A DNA stretch of 36,438 bases from positions 1-36,438 of IMG/VR virus record IMGVR_UViG_3300036852_000183; one strand, given 5' to 3'. A program made the position numbers and the translations under genes. The notes under the pieces are model-generated. The model did not search any database. It had not been told where the DNA came from and saw only the letters and a program-made list of their open reading frames with translations. This DNA comes from a virus. Numbering within the stretch: the first letter of the stretch is position 1; each line of letters opens with the position of its first letter. Shown piece after piece: positions 1-6,876 of this stretch.

Positions 1-158
1 GCTTCTTCACTGTGAGTACAGATCTCCGTGGGAGAACCATCGCGAGTGGCCGCCTCGGCGTGATTTCCAAGGCATTCCCGGAAGATTGGCCGTGGCCATT
101 GGCGCGAGTGCAGTGAAGCGCAAACGACAGGAAGTGACGAGAAGGTCCATAACAGCCC
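1..158. other. Non-coding left edge downstream of the integrase
   Basis: No convincing gene lies here; open frames are antisense extensions over the integrase. An 8-bp inverted pair (CTTCACTG at 5-12, CAGTGAAG at 111-118) is visible but is too short to call an integrase arm site. A phage attachment site would be expected close to the integrase, so this strip or 1233-1378 could hold attP or an att junction, but no tRNA-like sequence or direct repeat identifies it. Confidence 0.3.
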
Positions 159-1232
159 CTACGTAGAGTGTACCGTTCCCGCTCCGTTCCCGTAGGTCAC
201 GCCCAGGTACTCGGCCATCTGGTCGAGTGAGGCCCACGGCCCCATCCGCTGCACGGTCCGGATGTCGATGCCGTAGTCGCGCAGCATCCGAGTCGCCCCG
301 GTCGCTCGAGTGGCGGTGTGCCAGACGATCCCATCCTGATCGAGGCCCCACGGCAGCCCGGCAGCTTTCACGGCCTTGCGGAAGATGCGGAGTAGCCGCC
401 CGTTCGCTGCCGCCGGCTCCTGCGAGGCGAACACCGCGGCCCACGTCGGGAAGAACGGCGCATCTGCCGTGGCAGGCCGGCGCGCGAGCAGAATGTCACG
501 TGCGCGCGTCTGGAGGATCGTAGGGCCGTCGAGGCGGGCGACATGCGGGCCGGTCTTGGTGTCCACGACGAGCCCGCCACGGTGGTATTGCGACCGCGTG
601 AGGGTCACCAGGTTCTCTTGTCTGAGCAGCGTCCCGACGCCGACCACGTACAGATCGTGGAGCTCGGCGTCTCTCTCGAGCAGCGCCGTGAGCAAGGCCG
701 GTTCTTCGGTGGCTTCCACGGTGCGCTTGGGCGTGAACTTCGCCCGGCGGTGCTTGTAGCCGGCCAGCGGGGACGCCTCGACGTACTCGCCCACGGCACT
801 GGAGACAATGGCCTTCGCGAGATTCAGGTGTCGGGTAATGGTGCTGCGCTTCCGGCCCTTCTCCATCATGGCCGCTTCGTATTCCTTGAGCCGTGCGTGT
901 CGTACCTCTGTGAGTTGGAGCATGCCGAATTCAGCTGTGAGCGCGGAGAGGATTGAGCGCTCAGCACGGTGGCTGTCATGGGTGGCGATGACGTGCTGAT
1001 CGAACCACTCGGCCTGCTCGCTGAAGGTGCGCGGGCGCTCGCTGGGTAAACCCACGCGGGACTTGGCGATCTGGGTCAGCCGCGCATGGTAGATCGCCTC
1101 TGCCGCAGCGCGGTTGGCCTTGCGCTGGTCCGGATCTGAGGCATCGCAGCGAATCCCGAGCCGTTCCTTTTTCTTGACGCCTTCAAGGTAGAGCCAATAC
1201 CACGGAGAATCTGGCCGCGTAAATACCCCCAT
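159..1232 (-). CDS. int: Tyrosine recombinase / phage integrase
   Basis: A 357-aa site-specific recombinase expected to integrate and excise the phage chromosome. The N-terminal part (about 1-60) resembles an arm-binding region, 70-165 a core-binding SAM-like domain, and 175-357 the catalytic domain. Visible catalytic candidates are R204 (in GTLLRQENL), K226, R309, W333 in the usual His/Trp position, and nucleophile Y342 exactly nine residues after W333. The box II histidine is displaced: H305 is four residues before R309, where H-x-x-R is usual, and T306 holds the expected place. An AGGGG-like SD lies about 10 nt upstream of the ATG. It is transcribed away from the lytic genes, as in many temperate phages. 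The family call is firm; the attachment target is unknown. Confidence 0.93.
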   Translation of the reverse strand: MGVFTRPDSPWYWLYLEGVKKKERLGIRCDASDPDQRKANRAAAEAIYHARLTQIAKSRVGLPSERPRTFSEQAEWFDQHVIATHDSHRAERSILSALTAEFGMLQLTEVRHARLKEYEAAMMEKGRKRSTITRHLNLAKAIVSSAVGEYVEASPLAGYKHRRAKFTPKRTVEATEEPALLTALLERDAELHDLYVVGVGTLLRQENLVTLTRSQYHRGGLVVDTKTGPHVARLDGPTILQTRARDILLARRPATADAPFFPTWAAVFASQEPAAANGRLLRIFRKAVKAAGLPWGLDQDGIVWHTATRATGATRMLRDYGIDIRTVQRMGPWASLDQMAEYLGVTYGNGAGTVHST

Positions 1233-1378
1233 CGCACTAGACCCCTGTGACCTCGGCTGTCCTGTAAGTAAAGAAGAATGCGTGCAACCTAGTCGATGCC
1301 CGGTTGCCGATCGGCGTATTGATCGATAGCCTGTGCTCTCGCGTCAACCTCGTCTGCCCCAGGTAAAGGGAAGCGTCC
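1233..1378. other. Intergenic strip between int and the repressor side
   Basis: This 146-bp strip holds the int leader on the minus strand and a weak SD (GGGAAG) for a possible plus-strand ORF at 1379. I found no promoter with both boxes close to consensus in either direction and no clear attachment core. Confidence 0.3.
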
Positions 1379-1675
1379 ATGTCAACGCCGCGACCGCTCG
1401 TGCCGCCACGCGTTCCGTATGATCTCGACGCTGACGATGTGCCATATGCGGATCTGTACTACCGCCTGAGCCGAGTTAAGCGGGCCGCCGTCCGCGCCTT
1501 AGTGCGAGCGCTGGCAGGCCAATTGCCTTTCGAAGCGAGTTCACGAACGCTTCGAGATCGTCGCGTGAGCCACGCCACTGTCGGGCAATGTCGGCTAGTC
1601 CTTGTTCCAAGGGATCGACCATTGGCGGCGCCGCAGGTTGAGCCGCTGCGCGTGCCTGTGCGTCCTGCTCGGTAG
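1379..1675 (+). CDS. Doubtful hypothetical protein overlapping the repressor 3' end
   Basis: A 98-aa open frame with a plausible SD (AAGGGAAG) before its ATG. The first 32 residues lie in otherwise empty DNA and look protein-like (Asp-rich, then LYYRLSRVKRAAVRALV, an amphipathic basic stretch). The remaining two thirds run antisense to the repressor and have shadow-like Arg/Pro-rich composition. It could be a real small gene convergent with the repressor, a remnant of one, or a chance frame. No family is recognised. Confidence 0.25.
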   Translation: MSTPRPLVPPRVPYDLDADDVPYADLYYRLSRVKRAAVRALVRALAGQLPFEASSRTLRDRRVSHATVGQCRLVLVPRDRPLAAPQVEPLRVPVRPAR

Positions 1676-1922
1676 GTAGGCCAGCCAGTAAATCCATCGC
1701 TAGTCGTCGTTCTTCAACACTGAGCCCGAGCGCGTCGGCAAGCGCAGCGATATGGACGGGCTTGGGCGGGCGGCGTCCACGCTCCCACGACTGCACAGTT
1801 GACGGACGCTTATGCCCGAGGCGTTTTCCGAGGTTCTCCTGAGAAATTCCTGATCGGAGGCGCCACGCCCTGAGCTGGTCGCCAAAGGCCGTCACAGGCT
1901 CAGCGTAAGCGGCAAGACTCAT
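1476..1922 (-). CDS. XRE-family repressor (CI-like)
   Basis: A 148-aa protein with a Cro/C1-type helix-turn-helix at about residues 14-70 (ISQENLGKRLGHKRPSTVQ, then SWERGRRPPKP). The C-terminal half is Ala/Pro-rich and then helical. There is no S24 peptidase domain, so RecA-stimulated self-cleavage as in lambda CI is not expected. It is divergent from a small Cro-like gene across a 69-bp gap containing repeated half-sites, the classic layout of a lysogeny switch. No clear SD precedes the ATG. Its role as lysogenic repressor is inferred from position and fold. Confidence 0.8.
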   Translation of the reverse strand: MSLAAYAEPVTAFGDQLRAWRLRSGISQENLGKRLGHKRPSTVQSWERGRRPPKPVHIAALADALGLSVEERRLAMDLLAGLPTEQDAQARAAAQPAAPPMVDPLEQGLADIARQWRGSRDDLEAFVNSLRKAIGLPALALRRGRRPA

Positions 1923-1955
1923 ATATTCAACGGCTTACTGACGGCAATAATTTAT

Positions 1956-1984
1956 TTGACCTTCAACTCACATTTTGAAATACT
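1956..1984 (+). promoter_or_regulatory. Candidate early rightward promoter of the switch
   Basis: TTGACC at 1956-1961 is followed by a 17-nt spacer and AATACT at 1979-1984, giving 5/6 and 4/6 matches to sigma70 consensus. The predicted start of transcription at about 1990-1992 coincides with the GTG start of the Cro-like gene, so the mRNA would be leaderless. It sits between divergent regulators within a repeat-rich operator. Confidence 0.55.
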
Positions 1985-1999
1985 CCGCTTTGTGAGTTG
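1962..1999. promoter_or_regulatory. Inverted-repeat operator around the early promoter
   Basis: CAACTCAC at 1964-1971 and GTGAGTTG at 1992-1999 are exact inverted 8-mers 20 nt apart, bracketing the -10 box and the transcription start. A related half-site, TTCAAC-GGC-TTAC, occurs at 1926-1938, close to the repressor start. Spaced half-sites like these are expected for XRE repressor or Cro binding; which protein binds is inferred only from position. Confidence 0.5.
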
Positions 2000-2201
2000 G
2001 AAATCGAACCGTCTCCGGGTGCTCAGGGCCGAGCGGCGCATGACCCAGCACAAGCTCGCGAAGCGTATCGGCATGTCGCAGGGTCAGTACTGCCGCACCG
2101 AGCGTGCCGAGCGTGAGCCCACACAGGCTGAATTGGAAGCGATGGCGCGCGCGCTGAAGGTGGACGTGGCGGTCATCACGGGCGATGGAGTGCCAGCATG
2201 A
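1992..2201 (+). CDS. Cro-like XRE regulator, probably leaderless
   Basis: With the GTG at 1992 this is a 69-aa single-domain helix-turn-helix protein (HTH about 18-40, RMTQHKLAKRIGMSQGQYCR). The frame is open further upstream to a TTG at 1956, but that TTG is the -35 box and no SD supports it. The GTG lies at the predicted transcription start, so leaderless initiation is my preferred reading. Divergence from the CI-like gene and the small size suggest a Cro-type lytic regulator. Its end overlaps the next gene by ATGA. Confidence 0.7.
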   Translation: MSWKSNRLRVLRAERRMTQHKLAKRIGMSQGQYCRTERAEREPTQAELEAMARALKVDVAVITGDGVPA

Positions 2202-2389
2202 AAGCCGTGGAATACATGCGCTCCGAGGACGCCGCTCTCTACCTCGGGTTCACCAAAGAGGACGGCACGGCGAACCTCTCGGCGTTCAAGCGCTGGATGC
2301 AGCGCGCGAAGCCGAAGAGTTATCGCATCGGCAAGCGCTCGCTGCGCTTCCGGCGTGTCGATCTCGACCGCTGCATTGAGGCGAGCTGA
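2198..2389 (+). CDS. Excisionase / AlpA-like DNA-binding protein
   Basis: A 63-aa protein resembling short winged-helix excisionase or AlpA-type proteins: YMRSEDAALYLGF, then a helix with FKRWMQRAKPKSYRIGKRSLRF and a terminal RRVDLDRCIE. GGAG lies about 8 nt before the ATG, and the start overlaps the Cro-like stop (ATGA). An excisionase partnering the integrase fits the early rightward position, but the general helix-turn-helix class is all the sequence shows. Confidence 0.6.
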   Translation: MKAVEYMRSEDAALYLGFTKEDGTANLSAFKRWMQRAKPKSYRIGKRSLRFRRVDLDRCIEAS

Positions 2390-2390
2390 C

Positions 2391-2573
2391 ATGACGTGGC
2401 TACTCCTTGCGCTGTGTCTGCTGGCGCTTCTGTTTATCTGGGCGCTCTGCCGGGCCGGGGCGCGAGCGGATGCGGTCAGCGCGCGCACGTTCGAAGGCGT
2501 CGTAGGCACACAGCAATGCGAGCACATCGCGGGCGCGGTCGGCCTGAGTAGTGGACCGGGAAACGAACGGTAG
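2391..2573 (+). CDS. Small single-pass membrane protein
   Basis: A 60-aa protein starting with a strongly hydrophobic segment (residues 3-20, WLLLALCLLALLFIWALC) followed by Arg/Ala and a soluble tail. It begins one base after the excisionase-like gene. An early phage membrane microprotein could affect host membrane functions or superinfection, but nothing specific is recognised. Confidence 0.5.
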   Translation: MTWLLLALCLLALLFIWALCRAGARADAVSARTFEGVVGTQQCEHIAGAVGLSSGPGNER

Positions 2574-2976
2574 GAGCTTCGCTGGCGATTTCGGCGTCGA
2601 GGACATCGTGAGCAGCAATGTAGCGAGTGAGATCAACGGCACGCATCACAACTCTCTTGATGGCGTGGCGCCGCGCATGGCGAAAGTCGGACTCGCGCGT
2701 CTCAAGAATCTTGAACAGGACAGATATCGCAAGCAATTCGGGCAGATTCTGCGGCGGGCCGTTGAGTTGGGCGGACTCATCGACAAGGAAGCGGCAGACC
2801 AACTCGGCGTCGATCCGGCGCAGCTCTCGCGGTGGTACAGCGGCGCGGAGAACGCCCAGTGTTGGCGATTTCACGCACACGAAACACTCGGGCCGTGCCT
2901 GCTCGCGGCGATGGCGGAAGAGACACCCGGGGCCACGATTCGACAGGTGATTGAACTTCAAAGAAAGGTTGGCTAG
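2551..2976 (+). CDS. Lambda CII-like helix-turn-helix protein
   Basis: A 141-aa frame whose residues 79-95 (DKEAADQLGVDPAQLSRW) closely follow the CII helix-turn-helix pattern (EKTAEAVGVDKSQISRW in lambda). Position early in the rightward operon also matches cII. The GTG at 2551 has a weak SD; GTG 2608, preceded by GAGGA, would give 122 aa and is equally possible. It lacks the short CII C-terminus, so a role as lysogeny activator is inference from the motif and location. Confidence 0.55.
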   Translation: MDRETNGRSFAGDFGVEDIVSSNVASEINGTHHNSLDGVAPRMAKVGLARLKNLEQDRYRKQFGQILRRAVELGGLIDKEAADQLGVDPAQLSRWYSGAENAQCWRFHAHETLGPCLLAAMAEETPGATIRQVIELQRKVG

Positions 2977-3390
2977 ATGGCGGCATCGATTGAAATTCCA
3001 GGCGTTGACTTCGGAGCCATCGCCCGCGAGGTCGTCGCAATCAAGCTGACGGAGTCTCTCGCGACATCGCCTGACGGCATCAAAGCGATCGTGCTCGCGG
3101 CGCTTGGGCAAAAGGTCAAGGCCGACAACGGCCAGGAACCGCGGTCGTACGACACGAACACGGTGTCATGGGTCGAGTACGTCGCGGCCGACATGATCCG
3201 CTCAGCCACGAAGGAAGTTCTGGCCGATCAGGTGGAGAAAATGCGCCCGAGGCTCGTAAAGGCTGTCGAAGAGGCGCTCAAAAAGAACACGACCACGATC
3301 GCTGCATCGCTGGTGGATACGTATGCCAACGAGGCCAAGAACGGCTACCGCCTCTTTGTGTCCATGCAGTTCGCGAAGCACGAGAGATAG
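2977..3390 (+). CDS. Hypothetical early phage protein
   Basis: A 137-aa, mostly helical, charge-rich protein with no motif I can name. The ATG directly follows the CII-like stop and has an AAAGG-type SD. Repeated Ala/Val helices and a mid-region KVKADNGQEPRSYDTNTVSW are visible. Confidence 0.6.
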   Translation: MAASIEIPGVDFGAIAREVVAIKLTESLATSPDGIKAIVLAALGQKVKADNGQEPRSYDTNTVSWVEYVAADMIRSATKEVLADQVEKMRPRLVKAVEEALKKNTTTIAASLVDTYANEAKNGYRLFVSMQFAKHER

Positions 3391-3395
3391 TCGCC

Positions 3396-3656
3396 ATGAA
3401 CTTCGACGACTACATCTCGCGCGATCCGATGGACGGCCAATGGCACCGCCACGCCGAGCGGCCAGAGCCGGAGCCGAGACGCGAGCCCTGCCGCTACTGC
3501 GTGAGTGGCGATCAGCAGATGCCGTGGCCCCCAGAGGCGCCCTCGATGCTGAAGTGTCGGATCTGCGGTGATACGCACGCGCTGCGCGAGGTGAGCGGAG
3601 ACGAACTACGCGCGGCCTTTGCGGGCATGGCGCTCTTGAAAGGAAAACAGCGATGA
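3396..3656 (+). CDS. Small zinc-ribbon protein
   Basis: An 86-aa protein with paired C-x2-C knuckles (CRYC in the middle, CRIC about 27 residues later), consistent with one zinc ribbon. The ATG was chosen because it begins just past the previous stop, and the frame ends in an ATGA overlap with the next gene. No catalytic motif is seen. Confidence 0.6.
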   Translation: MNFDDYISRDPMDGQWHRHAERPEPEPRREPCRYCVSGDQQMPWPPEAPSMLKCRICGDTHALREVSGDELRAAFAGMALLKGKQR

Positions 3657-4006
3657 AGTTGTCGGAAGCGATTCGGTTGGGCGCGATGTTGAGGCCGCAG
3701 GGGACGGATGTGTTCTTCGCCTTTGGCAAGTCGTGCGCGCTCGGCGCCGCGTCCGAAGCTATCGGGCTTCAGCAGCCGCGCTTTCAGCCGTACGCGGACA
3801 TTGTGGCAGCGTTCCCTATTCTCGCTGAAGGATCGCATGAGTGTCCGGACTGCGGCGAAGTAAAAGGTGAACTTGGCTACCTAGTAACACACCTGAACGA
3901 CATTCACCGCTGGACCCGCGAGTGCATCGCCGATCGGGTCGCCGCCATCGAAGACGCCGAAGCCGCCAAGGCGGAGTCGCCTGTGGCCGCTGAGGTCACC
4001 GCGTAG
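3653..4006 (+). CDS. Hypothetical protein with a C2H2-like finger
   Basis: A 117-aa protein. Residues about 63-85 (CPDCGEVKGELGYLVTHLNDIH) give a C-x2-C...H-x4-H zinc-finger-like pattern, preceded by an N-terminal region rich in Ala and Phe and followed by a Glu/Ala-rich tail. AAGGAAAACAGCG before the ATG supplies an SD. It could bind DNA or RNA; the function is unknown. Confidence 0.6.
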   Translation: MKLSEAIRLGAMLRPQGTDVFFAFGKSCALGAASEAIGLQQPRFQPYADIVAAFPILAEGSHECPDCGEVKGELGYLVTHLNDIHRWTRECIADRVAAIEDAEAAKAESPVAAEVTA

Positions 4007-4008
4007 CC

Positions 4009-4095
4009 ATGACGGGCGTGCTGCTGCTGGTCGCGATTGTCGTAGGGATGGGCGGGGTGGCGTGGCTGTGGGAACGCAAGGGGTGGCGGATATGA
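4009..4095 (+). CDS. 28-aa membrane microprotein
   Basis: MTGVLLLVAIVVGMGGVAWL then WERKGWRI: one transmembrane helix with a basic tail. It starts two bases after the upstream stop and ends in an ATGA overlap with another membrane microprotein. The tight packing and clear hydrophobic design argue that it is translated. Confidence 0.5.
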   Translation: MTGVLLLVAIVVGMGGVAWLWERKGWRI

Positions 4096-4244
4096 CCGCC
4101 GTCTACGTGTTGGCGATGCTGGTGGGGCTGGTGGCTTGGTGGCTGTCGCAGAAGCTGGCGTGGGAGTCGATGCAGGCGCCGACCCTGGTCCAGCAATGGC
4201 GGAAAGTCTGGGCGGCTCCGGTCATCAAGGTGAGGGTGAAATGA
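4092..4244 (+). CDS. 50-aa single-pass membrane protein
   Basis: An N-terminal hydrophobic helix (MTAVYVLAMLVGLVAWWL) and a basic C-terminus ending KVRVK. The ATG at 4092 overlaps the stop of the 28-aa membrane peptide; an earlier in-frame GTG exists but would overlap it fully. It forms a tandem pair with its neighbour and ends overlapping the next gene (ATGA). Confidence 0.5.
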   Translation: MTAVYVLAMLVGLVAWWLSQKLAWESMQAPTLVQQWRKVWAAPVIKVRVK

Positions 4245-4459
4245 GCGACATCGAAATGGAAGCGGTGCGGCCGAAGTTCATCAAGGACCATCACCTCACG
4301 TTCTTGGACGATTTGCGCTCGTCAGGCGCAACGAACATGTACGGCGCGGCTCCGTACATTCAAGCCGCCTATCGCATGCCAAGAGATAAAGCTGTCGCAA
4401 CTCTCATGTATTGGATGCAGACGTTTAGTCAGCGGCATCCTGAGAAGGCTGCGAAATGA
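4241..4459 (+). CDS. Conserved small phage protein (LRxSGxTNM type)
   Basis: A 72-aa protein containing LTFLDDLRSSGATNMYGAAP and DKAVATLMYWMQTFSQRHP. From memory this pattern, an LDxLRxSGxTNMxGA core and a terminal KYWMxTF-like helix, recurs in many phage hypothetical proteins in early regions. Function unknown. Confidence 0.65.
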   Translation: MSDIEMEAVRPKFIKDHHLTFLDDLRSSGATNMYGAAPYIQAAYRMPRDKAVATLMYWMQTFSQRHPEKAAK

Positions 4460-4530
4460 CACCGCGCGAATTCCTCGATTCGCTCGGTGCGGCGCTCCAC
4501 GACATGCGCGTAGTGGCGGGTGAAGCATGA
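4456..4530 (+). CDS. 24-aa partial copy of the gene at 4738
   Basis: MTPREFLDSLGAALHDMRVV aligns without gaps to the N-terminus of the protein at 4738 (MTRLEFLVAIDQALHEMRVI), with about 12 identities in 21 positions. It then stops in an ATGA overlap with a truncated HNH frame. It looks like the remnant of a duplicated gene interrupted after its first exon-like 60 bp, or a minimal retained copy. Translation is plausible from the coupled overlaps at both ends. Confidence 0.5.
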   Translation: MTPREFLDSLGAALHDMRVVAGEA

Positions 4531-4751
4531 GGGCGGGATGGCAACCGCGTGGCCTGCCGTTTGAGTCTCGCCACTCAGTTGATGCGGCTACTGGATGCTG
4601 GAACTGGACTGGTTGTGTTGACCCGCGCGGGCACGGCCGTATCAGTATCAATGGCCGGGTGTTGCTCGCGCGTCGGGTCGCCTACGAACGATCGCGCGGC
4701 GTGTCAGAGCAGCGAATCGCGCGATGGCGGAGGCGTCATGACACGCCTTGA
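4527..4751 (+). pseudogene. Truncated HNH homing-type endonuclease
   Basis: Residues about 17-58 carry the N-terminal signature of HNH homing-type nucleases (TGCWNWTG, then GRISINGR and ARRVAYERSRG). In intact members this is followed by the His/Asn-containing metal site and often a DNA-binding AP2-type domain. Here the frame drifts into an Arg-rich end and stops after 74 aa, so the catalytic HNH is missing. It lies between a 24-aa copy and a full copy of one gene, suggesting that endonuclease insertion and later decay shaped the locus. Confidence 0.6.
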
Positions 4752-4998
4752 ATTCCTAGTGGCCATAGACCAAGCGCTTCACGAAATGAGGGTTATAGCT
4801 GTTCCGAACTACAGCGCCACGGATTATGTGTGCGTCTGCTCGTGTGATTTTGAGCATGTGCCAGTCACGACACAGGCCGAGGCGCAGGCGCAAGTGCTCG
4901 CGGGCTGCCCCATCGCGCAGTTAGAGGCGGCTGGGGCGCGTCGGAAGGCGGCGCGGCTGGCCATGGACTTGGGCGTAACGGTGAAGAGGAGCGCCTAA
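4738..4998 (+). CDS. Hypothetical protein, full copy of a duplicated family
   Basis: An 86-aa protein starting MTRLEFLVAIDQALHEMRVI; the ATG at 4738 was chosen because the same start is preserved in the shorter relative at 4456. The middle has CVCSCDFEHVP (possible metal-binding cysteines) and the end a helical Ala/Arg-rich region. Function unknown. Confidence 0.55.
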   Translation: MTRLEFLVAIDQALHEMRVIAVPNYSATDYVCVCSCDFEHVPVTTQAEAQAQVLAGCPIAQLEAAGARRKAARLAMDLGVTVKRSA

Positions 4999-5057
4999 GA
5001 GGTACCGGCCTCGCTCTGGTGAGACAGGGCGGGGCCGGGTGGACAACGAGGTATGGC

Positions 5058-5294
5058 ATGGGCATTTTAGCAGAAGCGGCGAAGTTAGCGCACGAGAAAC
5101 AGGCGGCTGAGCGGCACGCCTCACGGCGCAGGGTATCCACCTGGGGCGAGTTCGTGGCGGCCATCGAGGCGCACGGCGTCACGGATGGCACCGAGCTGCG
5201 GAGCATCGCCGACATGGCCTTTCCCTGCGTGGTGCGAGTGACACACGAGGACATCAACGCGCCCTTCGGGATTGACATCGGAGAGAGGCACTAG
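5058..5294 (+). CDS. Hypothetical protein upstream of the Sak4-like ATPase
   Basis: A 78-aa protein, helical at the N-terminus (AEAAKLAHEKQAAERHA), with WGEFVAAIEAHGVTDGTELRSI after it. GAGG about 6 nt before the ATG at 5058 decides the start over an upstream in-frame GTG. It ends immediately before the ATPase gene and is likely co-translated with it. Confidence 0.6.
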   Translation: MGILAEAAKLAHEKQAAERHASRRRVSTWGEFVAAIEAHGVTDGTELRSIADMAFPCVVRVTHEDINAPFGIDIGERH

Positions 5295-6362
5295 ATGGCT
5301 GGATTCCAGAAAGCGAAGGCGGAGCAGGCCGCGATCAAGATGGGCATCTACGGCCCGCCCGGGGCTGGCAAGACGTTCACGTCGCTGCTCTTGGCTGAGG
5401 GCCTAGCGGCGCTGTCCTGGAAGCGGATTGCCTACGTCGATACCGAGCACGGCACCGACTTCTACTGCAAGGCGGTCAAGAGCCGAGCCGTGCATCCAGA
5501 GGCGTTCGACTTCGATGCCATCTATACCCGGAGCATCACGGACGTGATCGCGGCCGTGAACGGCCTGAAGCCTGCCGACCACGGCGTGATCGTGCTCGAC
5601 TCGATCACGCATCTGTGGGAAGCCGCGATGGCCGCCTACCGTGGCCCGCGCACCAAGACGGGCGGGATTCCGATCACGGCGTGGGGACGGATCAAGAAGC
5701 CCTACAAGGATCTGATGTCCTACCTGCTGTCGTCGCCGATGCACGTCATTATCTGCGGCCGGCAAGGGCTCATCTACGAAGAGAACGCGGAGACGGGCGA
5801 GTCGGCGGTGGTCGGCGTGAAGATGAAGGCGGAGGGCGAGACGCCCTACGAGCCGCACATTCTGATCCGGATGGAGTCCGAGCGCGGCAAGCCCAACGAG
5901 ATCGCCAGCATCATCGCCTACGCCGAAAAGGACCGCACGGGCGTCCTCTCTGGGCGTTCGTTCGTCAACCCGACCTACGCCTCCATCTGTGCGCCGATCG
6001 TGGGCCTACTGGGCGGCACGCAAGCCCAGATCGCCACGGAGGACGAGGCGTCAACCGTAGATGCTGAAGTGTTGGAGCGCCAGGAGCGGGAGCGCGCATC
6101 GGAATCGGCGGATGTGCTCCGGCGCATGTCGGCCCGGATCGACCTCGCGCCCACCGTTGAAGACCTGAAGGCGATCGGCAAGGAGATCACGCCCAAGCTC
6201 AAGGCGTCGATGCTGCCGGCTGACGTCGTGCGGCTGCGAGCGAAATACGCCGAGCGTGACGCCTCGCTGAAGTCGGGTGTTCCTGCGAAGCCGGCGCCGA
6301 CCGATGCCGAACTGGATGCCGAGATCGCGGCCAAGGATGGCGAGACGCTCGGAGCCTTCTGA
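5295..6362 (+). CDS. Sak4-like RecA-fold ATPase (phage recombination)
   Basis: A 355-aa P-loop NTPase of the AAA_24 / Sak4 type, RecA-like ATPases that assist phage-encoded single-strand annealing recombination. Walker A is GPPGAGKT at residues 20-27; Walker B is VIVLDS with D102, followed by ITHLWE. The core ends near residue 240, and a charged helical tail (about 250-355) may bind partners. The next genes (NinB/Orf-like, HNH, methylase, DUF1064) form a coherent recombination and DNA-processing operon. The fold is firm; the exact recombination role is inferred. Confidence 0.85.
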   Translation: MAGFQKAKAEQAAIKMGIYGPPGAGKTFTSLLLAEGLAALSWKRIAYVDTEHGTDFYCKAVKSRAVHPEAFDFDAIYTRSITDVIAAVNGLKPADHGVIVLDSITHLWEAAMAAYRGPRTKTGGIPITAWGRIKKPYKDLMSYLLSSPMHVIICGRQGLIYEENAETGESAVVGVKMKAEGETPYEPHILIRMESERGKPNEIASIIAYAEKDRTGVLSGRSFVNPTYASICAPIVGLLGGTQAQIATEDEASTVDAEVLERQERERASESADVLRRMSARIDLAPTVEDLKAIGKEITPKLKASMLPADVVRLRAKYAERDASLKSGVPAKPAPTDAELDAEIAAKDGETLGAF

Positions 6363-6490
6363 TGAACCGCCCCTACCAGCTTCCTGTGTGGCCGACCGAT
6401 CCGCTCCCGTTGGGCGCCAGTGCTTATGCGCTGCACTCGGCGAGTTGGTGGCGCGCGGTGACCAAGGCCACATTGGAGGCGCGGCGGTGA
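6362..6490 (+). CDS. 42-aa hypothetical protein
   Basis: The ATG overlaps the ATPase stop (TGATG), and its own stop overlaps the next GTG start (GTGA). The peptide is Pro/Trp-rich (LPVWPTDPLPLG, then SASWWRAVTKAT). The coupled junctions at both ends are the main evidence for a real gene; no function is recognised. Confidence 0.5.
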   Translation: MNRPYQLPVWPTDPLPLGASAYALHSASWWRAVTKATLEARR

Positions 6491-6876
6491 GAGACGACGT
6501 CAAGCTTGGAGATGTCTGGTTCCGCTATGAGGACGGCCCGGCGCACTACTTCGGATGGCCGTTTGAGCCAGACCAATACGAGGTGGTGAAGGTGACGCCG
6601 TGTGGATGCCGTGTGCGGTTCAGTAAGGGCAGCTTCAGTATAGGCCGCGATCGGTTCGTGCTCATCGGTGCGCGGAAGCAGTACGCATGGCCAACGGCCG
6701 CTGAAGCTCTGGAGTCCTACCGGGCGAGGAAGCGTAAGCAGATCCGGATCTATTCCGCCAAGTTGGCAGAGGCGCGAAGGTGTCTCGCGGTGGCGGGCGA
6801 GACGTACGAGTTCAAAGGGTTCTCGTGGGTATCCGCGCCTGTCACGGCGGAGAAGGCAAGCGAGGTTGGCGCATGA
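6487..6876 (+). CDS. Hypothetical phage protein
   Basis: A 129-aa protein with an N-terminal beta-rich part (VKLGDVWFRYEDGPAHYFGW, then VVKVTPCGCRVRFSKGSF) and a basic helical middle (ESYRARKRKQIRIYSAKLAEARR). The GTG at 6487 is chosen for its overlap with the preceding stop. The first part looks like a small SH3-like barrel, but that is only an impression. Confidence 0.55.
   Translation: MRDDVKLGDVWFRYEDGPAHYFGWPFEPDQYEVVKVTPCGCRVRFSKGSFSIGRDRFVLIGARKQYAWPTAAEALESYRARKRKQIRIYSAKLAEARRCLAVAGETYEFKGFSWVSAPVTAEKASEVGA

Noticed and set aside
5-118. 8-bp inverted repeat CTTCACTG/CAGTGAAG as an attachment or arm site
   Set aside because: A single pair of 8-mers 100 bp apart is expected by chance, and no core or tRNA end is present.
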